Below, in pieces: positions 12,768 to 16,169 of a stretch of 16,169 bases of DNA. The notes under the pieces were generated by a model that did not search any database, was not told where the DNA came from, and saw only the letters and a program-made list of their open reading frames with translations. The stretch spans positions 1 to 16,169 of the forward strand of contig JAZNOG010000030.1 in the NCBI GenBank assembly GCA_045580645.1. Reading direction: 5' to 3'. The stretch comes from HGM10836 sp045580645. GTDB lineage: Bacteria; Bacillota_I; Bacilli_A; RF39; UBA660. Made by a program: the position numbers and the translations under genes. The stretch's first letter is position 1, and every line of letters starts with the position of its first letter.

Positions 12768-14093
12768 ATGAAAAAAATATTTAAAAATTTATTGTTATTA
12801 TTTTTGTTTATACCTTTTCTTAATGTAAAGGCAGCAAGTGGTATTATAGATATATATTCATCTAATAAAAATCCTGCCCCGGGAAATACCTTTACCGTTA
12901 CTGTCTATTGTAAAAGTTCAAGCACTATTGGAACCTGTGAATATACACTAAACTATGATTCAAGCAAAGTAAAATTTATAAGTGCAAATGATACAAATAG
13001 TTGCAACGATACATTTTGTAGTTATTATGCAGGAAACAAAGAAACAAGCAAAAAATTTACTTTTAAAGCTATAGCAAATGGAACAACAACAATTTCTGCT
13101 AAATCTGTAGGCATTATAGGAATGGATGAAAAAAGTATGACTACTAGCGTTTCACCAGTAAATATTACAATTGCAACTCCAAAACCTGCCGCACCTATCG
13201 TTTATTCTACAAACAACTATTTATCTAGTTTAAGTATAGAAGGACAAAATATCAGTCCAAAATTTGACAAAAATAAAAACGACTATACCATAACACTAGA
13301 TTCAAATGTTGAAGAAATAACTATTAAAGCCACAAAAGAAGATTCAAAAGCTAAAATAAACGGAATTGGAACAAAAAAAGTATCAGAAGGAGAAAATAAA
13401 TTTAACATAGTAGTAACCAGTGAAAAAGGAACAAAAAGAACATATACTTTAACAGTTACTATAGAAGATAAAAATCCAATTAAAGTAAACATCGATGATA
13501 AAGAATACACAATAATAAAAAGAAAAAGTGTCCTAACAAAACCAGAAAACTATATTGATAAAGAAATATTAATAAATAACACACCTATCCCAGCATTTTA
13601 TAATGAAAATAATAATTATACTCTAGTAGGATTAAAAGATAGTGAAGGAAAAACCAATTTATATATTTATAATGAAAAAGATAATACTTATACATTATAT
13701 AAAGAATTCAGTTTCAACAACATAAAACTTTTATTAAAAAATCCTAATAAAACATTCGATAAATATATTAAAACAAATATAACTATTGGAGAAGAAATTG
13801 TTACTTGCTACAAACTAAATGAAAATTCAAAATGGGCATTAATATATGGAACAAACATAGAAACCAACGAAACTAATTGGTATGTATATGAAGAAGATGA
13901 AAATACAGTTCAAAAATATGATGAAAGTCTATCAAAAATATATGAAGAAGAAATAACTAAATTAAAAGATTTTATATTACTACTTGGTGGTATTATATTA
14001 TTCTTAAGTATTTTAATAATAATTGTTTGTTGTATTAAAACTAAAAAGAAATCAAAGAAAAAGAAAAACACTAAAAAAGAAAAGAACTTATAA
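12768..14093 (+). CDS. Membrane-anchored cohesin-like and cadherin-like domain protein
   Basis: A 441-aa predicted surface receptor. Residues 1-22 are a signal peptide (NVKA). Residues about 24-136 read as a cohesin-type beta-sandwich: IIDIYSSNKNPAPGNTFTVT, CEYTLNYDSSKVKFIS, then KKFTFKAIANGTTTISAKS. A cadherin-like domain follows at about 147-234 (SSLSIEGQ...KNDYTITLDS...KRTYTLTVTIED), related to the one in the upstream hydrolase. Residues 236-398 contain Tyr/Asn-rich beta segments that I do not recognise. One transmembrane helix at about 401-423 and a very basic tail (KTKKKSKKKKNTKKEKNL) anchor the protein with the domains outside. The cohesin part has four Cys (VYCKS, GTCEY, NSCND, TFCSY). 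Being directly downstream of a dockerin protein, it most likely binds that dockerin. AAGGAG precedes the ATG. The cohesin call rests on pattern, not on alignment. Confidence 0.87.
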   Translation: MKKIFKNLLLLFLFIPFLNVKAASGIIDIYSSNKNPAPGNTFTVTVYCKSSSTIGTCEYTLNYDSSKVKFISANDTNSCNDTFCSYYAGNKETSKKFTFKAIANGTTTISAKSVGIIGMDEKSMTTSVSPVNITIATPKPAAPIVYSTNNYLSSLSIEGQNISPKFDKNKNDYTITLDSNVEEITIKATKEDSKAKINGIGTKKVSEGENKFNIVVTSEKGTKRTYTLTVTIEDKNPIKVNIDDKEYTIIKRKSVLTKPENYIDKEILINNTPIPAFYNENNNYTLVGLKDSEGKTNLYIYNEKDNTYTLYKEFSFNNIKLLLKNPNKTFDKYIKTNITIGEEIVTCYKLNENSKWALIYGTNIETNETNWYVYEEDENTVQKYDESLSKIYEEEITKLKDFILLLGGIILFLSILIIIVCCIKTKKKSKKKKNTKKEKNL

Positions 14094-14105
14094 AAGTTCT
14101 TTTTA
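14080..14105 (+). terminator. Terminator of the hydrolase-cohesin operon
   Basis: AAAAGAACTT (14080-14089) pairs perfectly with AAGTTCTTTT (14094-14103) around ATAA, ending in a T run. The stem overlaps the last codons and stop of the cohesin-like gene. Confidence 0.82.
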
Positions 14106-14113
14106 CATGTAAC

Positions 14114-14142
14114 AAAAAAGAAGCTAAAACTTAATTTGCTTC
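14114..14142 (-). terminator. Terminator after the 56-aa protein gene
   Basis: GAAGC (14120-14124) and GCTTC (14138-14142) form a stem, partly extended by A-T pairs. Six T follow on the minus strand, 8 nt past the stop codon. Confidence 0.68.
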
Positions 14143-14149
14143 AAGAAAT

Positions 14150-14320
14150 TTAATCACCTAAACATTCTTTTATCATTTTTTCTTCTTTTTTTAACTTCTT
14201 TAACATCCAATCTTTTACTTTACATCTAGTCTCTTCATCCATAGCAATATACGCAACACTTAAAACTAATGCAGGAATTGCTACAGCATGAAATGCTAAA
14301 TTTGAACAACTTTTTCTCAT
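14150..14320 (-). CDS. Small hypothetical protein, 56 aa, one hydrophobic segment
   Basis: The translation starts MRKSCSNLAFHAVAIPALVL and goes on SVAYIAMDEETRCKVKDWML, ending in a Lys/Glu-rich helix (KKLKKEEKMIKECLGD). A hydrophobic stretch at about 8-26 could cross or touch the membrane, with a charged helix after it. GAGGTG (14326-14331) lies 5 nt before the ATG. It starts 28 nt downstream of the RecD-like helicase stop, on the same strand, and is followed by a terminator, so it is probably the last gene of that transcript. The three Cys and lack of a double-glycine motif argue against a classical bacteriocin leader. I do not recognise a family. Confidence 0.65.
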   Translation of the reverse strand: MRKSCSNLAFHAVAIPALVLSVAYIAMDEETRCKVKDWMLKKLKKEEKMIKECLGD

Positions 14321-14348
14321 ATTTTCACCTCATAATTATTATGGGTTT

Positions 14349-16007
14349 TTATTTTTTTTCAATACATAATTCTAAAAATTTTTTTAAAAAAGTTTTTCGT
14401 GTGTTTTCTCTATTATTTAAAACTGCTTTTTTAAAAGCACTAAACTCACCAATTAAAATAAGTTTCTTTTTAGCCCTTGTTACAGCAGTATATATAAGTT
14501 TTTTATATAACATATTAGAATAAGCATTAGTTATAGGAATAATAACTACATCAAATTCACTTCCTTGTGCTTTATGTATACTAATAGCATATCCTAATTT
14601 TATATTTGATACCATTGAACTAGTATAACGCACTATATTACCATCAAAATCAATATACATTTCTTTAGTAGGTTTATTATTTATCCTAATAATTTTTCCA
14701 ATATCACCATTAAATATATTTAAATCAGGTTCATTAACTAGTTGAAGCACTTTATCATTTTCCTTAAAATTTACACCCTCATGCAACAAAGTGTTTTTTT
14801 CTTCATCATTTATAACCTCTTGCATAAAATAATTTAAATTATCTATTCCATTATCTCCTTTATAAATTGGAGCCATAACTTGAAATTTATTAAAATCTAA
14901 ATCTTTATAAGTCAAAACAAATTCTTTTAAAAAATCTTTTAATTTTGAAGGTTGAGTTTCAATAAACGTCAAATCTTCATCTTTATTAAACAAACTATAA
15001 TCAATGTCATTATTATTTATAGAATGCGCAAGAAGAGTTATATTAGAATTCTCATGTTGTCTATATAATTTCTCAAGTTTTATAAATGGTAGTATATCAC
15101 TATCTAAAATATCTTTTAAAACTTGTCCAGGACCTACACTAGGTAGTTGATTATAATCACCAATCATAATAATTTTAGTATTTGGTTTTAATCCTAATAA
15201 TAAATTATAAAATAAATAAGTATCTATCATACTAGATTCATCTATTATAACAAGTTTTACATCACTTGGATTATCCTCATTTATAGAAAAAGTATTAGAT
15301 TCTTTATCCCATTTTAAAAACCGATGTATTGTTTTACTTGGTAAATTTGTTTGTTCACTAATTCTTTTAGAAGCTCTTCCAGTTGGCGCAAGTAAAGCTA
15401 AATTTTCTATTAAACTTTTATCATCAAAATCATTCATATCTTGATATAACTTACAAATTGCTTTTATAATTGTAGTTTTTCCCGTTCCAGGACCTCCAGT
15501 TATAACAAGAAAATTATGTATTAAACTACTTATAATTGCTCTTTTTTGATCGTCATTAAATTCAATAGAAAAATGTTCTTCTAAATTTTTAATAGTTAAT
15601 TCATCTATTTCTACATGTTTATAATCACTTAAACTATATAAACGTTTTGCAATATAGTTTTCTGCTTCATACATTTTACTTATAAAATATTTATCATCAT
15701 ATAAAATTACTTCTAATTCAAGAATAAGTCTATTTAAACAATCTATTATTAAATCCTCATCAAAAACATTTAATACTTTTTTTGCATAATATATTACTTC
15801 TTCTTTTTCTAAATAAGTATTACCTAAAGAATTATTTACTTCATTAAAAACATATTTTATTCCAGCTTGGACTCTATTTATATCATTATCTAAAATATTA
15901 AAATTATTTCTTAATCGATCTATTTTTTTAAAAGTTATCTCCTCCAAATCATTTGTAATAATATAAGGATTTTCTTTTATTATATCCCCGGATTTTCCCT
16001 TCGTCAA
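14349..16007 (-). CDS. RecD2-like DNA helicase, N-terminal region missing
   Basis: A superfamily 1B 5'-3' DNA helicase of the RecD2/YrrC type, involved in repair and replication-fork processing. Visible motifs are Walker A GGPGTGKTT (171-179), APTGRAS (207-213), Walker B IIDESS (254-259), GDYNQLP (283-289) and YRQ (315-317). The C-terminal UvrD-like part holds ISIHKAQGSE (475-484) and YTAVTRA (506-512). The N-terminal IKENPYIITNDLEEITFKKI corresponds to the helix-hairpin-helix region that normally lies some 180-200 residues into RecD2. Full-length relatives are about 720-800 aa against 552 here, so the first part is missing. The only start is a TTG at 16007 with no ribosome site, and the frame stays open upstream to a stop at 16065-16067 through sequence of different composition. 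The true gene probably begins beyond a break near 16005. Confidence 0.85.
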   Translation of the reverse strand: MTKGKSGDIIKENPYIITNDLEEITFKKIDRLRNNFNILDNDINRVQAGIKYVFNEVNNSLGNTYLEKEEVIYYAKKVLNVFDEDLIIDCLNRLILELEVILYDDKYFISKMYEAENYIAKRLYSLSDYKHVEIDELTIKNLEEHFSIEFNDDQKRAIISSLIHNFLVITGGPGTGKTTIIKAICKLYQDMNDFDDKSLIENLALLAPTGRASKRISEQTNLPSKTIHRFLKWDKESNTFSINEDNPSDVKLVIIDESSMIDTYLFYNLLLGLKPNTKIIMIGDYNQLPSVGPGQVLKDILDSDILPFIKLEKLYRQHENSNITLLAHSINNNDIDYSLFNKDEDLTFIETQPSKLKDFLKEFVLTYKDLDFNKFQVMAPIYKGDNGIDNLNYFMQEVINDEEKNTLLHEGVNFKENDKVLQLVNEPDLNIFNGDIGKIIRINNKPTKEMYIDFDGNIVRYTSSMVSNIKLGYAISIHKAQGSEFDVVIIPITNAYSNMLYKKLIYTAVTRAKKKLILIGEFSAFKKAVLNNRENTRKTFLKKFLELCIEKK

Positions 16008-16037
16008 TCTGTTTTGCCATTCAAAACCGCTATTTGG

Positions 16038-16066
16038 TTGACTTTTGACCTTTTTTCGTGTACCTT
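16038..16066 (+). promoter_or_regulatory. Possible promoter of the symporter gene
   Basis: TTGACT (16038-16043), 17 nt, then TACCTT (16061-16066), 19 nt before the start codon. The -10 is imperfect. Confidence 0.45.
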
Positions 16067-16085
16067 ATTGCAAGGAGTTGATACA

Positions 16086-16169
16086 ATGCTAGAAATCATA
16101 GAATCCGTAAACAAAATTCTTAATGACTTTATTTGGGGCGTTCCCGCTATCGTGTGCATCGTCGGTGTT
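16086..16169 (+). CDS. Sodium:alanine symporter family protein (AGCS), N-terminus only
   Basis: The first 28 codons before the window ends read MLEIIESVNKILNDFIWGVP then AIVCIVGV. This is the typical opening of AGCS-family Na+/alanine or glycine symporters, with the conserved N-x-x-W/F-G-x-P at the start of the first membrane helix. AAGGAG (16072-16077) is well placed for the ATG at 16086. Codon use is richer in G and C at third positions than elsewhere in the window, for example GGC GTT CCC GCT ATC GTG TGC ATC GTC. This suggests another genomic origin. Confidence 0.78.
   Translation, partial: MLEIIESVNKILNDFIWGVPAIVCIVGV

Noticed and set aside
13283..13510. A 75-aa minus-strand reading frame
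   Set aside because: Antisense shadow inside the cohesin-like gene.
14269..14523. An 84-aa plus-strand reading frame
   Set aside because: Antisense to the end of the helicase gene and the small 56-aa gene, without ribosome site.
1..16169. CRISPR arrays, insertion sequences or transposases
   Set aside because: No regularly spaced repeats and no transposase-like proteins were seen on either strand.

Overview
The window comes from an AT-rich Bacillota genome (about a quarter G+C by eye), most like an uncultured gut member of Bacilli such as the RF39 or Erysipelotrichia-type lineages. That placement is inferred from gene content and composition; no 16S gene is present. The genetic code is the standard bacterial one: a TGA stop at 5216-5218 is followed at once by a terminator hairpin, and tryptophans are TGG, so this is not a code-4 Mollicute.

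Layout. 1-544 (-): N-terminus of a peptidase-C39 ABC exporter, cut by the window edge. 621-2466 (-): cdsA and rseP, membrane lipid synthesis and intramembrane proteolysis. 2587-2660 (-): tRNA-Thr. 2719-4564 (-): a tightly coupled operon of GntR-type regulator, ABC ATPase and ABC permease, with a consensus promoter overlapped by a perfect inverted repeat. 4718-5218 (+): a UPF0316/DUF5698 membrane protein. 5250-6029 (-): a MvaI/BcnI-family restriction endonuclease with no methyltransferase in view. 6116-6485: an AT hairpin, a partial inverted copy of a tRNA gene, and tRNA-Leu and tRNA-Ile2. 6556-6987 (-): an unrecognised 143-aa protein under a consensus promoter. 7154-7230 (-): elongator tRNA-Met. 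7311-8975 (-): a DUF2207 membrane protein. 9105-9452 (+): an ASCH-domain protein. 9669-9742 (+): tRNA-Cys. 9871-10314 (+): a helical ferritin-like protein.

The most distinctive part is the two-gene operon at 10479-14093 (+). Its first gene encodes a secreted peptidoglycan hydrolase with two SH3 domains, a glucosaminidase domain, a cadherin-like domain and a C-terminal type I dockerin. The second gene, 12 nt downstream, encodes a protein with a signal peptide, a cohesin-like domain, a cadherin-like domain and a C-terminal membrane anchor. The simplest reading is that the membrane protein holds the hydrolase at the cell surface through one cohesin-dockerin contact. An 18-bp perfect palindrome lies upstream of the operon.

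At the right end, a minus-strand RecD2-like helicase lacks the usual N-terminal region. Its reading frame runs into a stretch with clearly higher G+C (about 39 percent over 16011-16169) that carries the start of a sodium:alanine symporter on the plus strand. This is either a genomic breakpoint or an assembly join. A 56-aa unrecognised protein follows the helicase.
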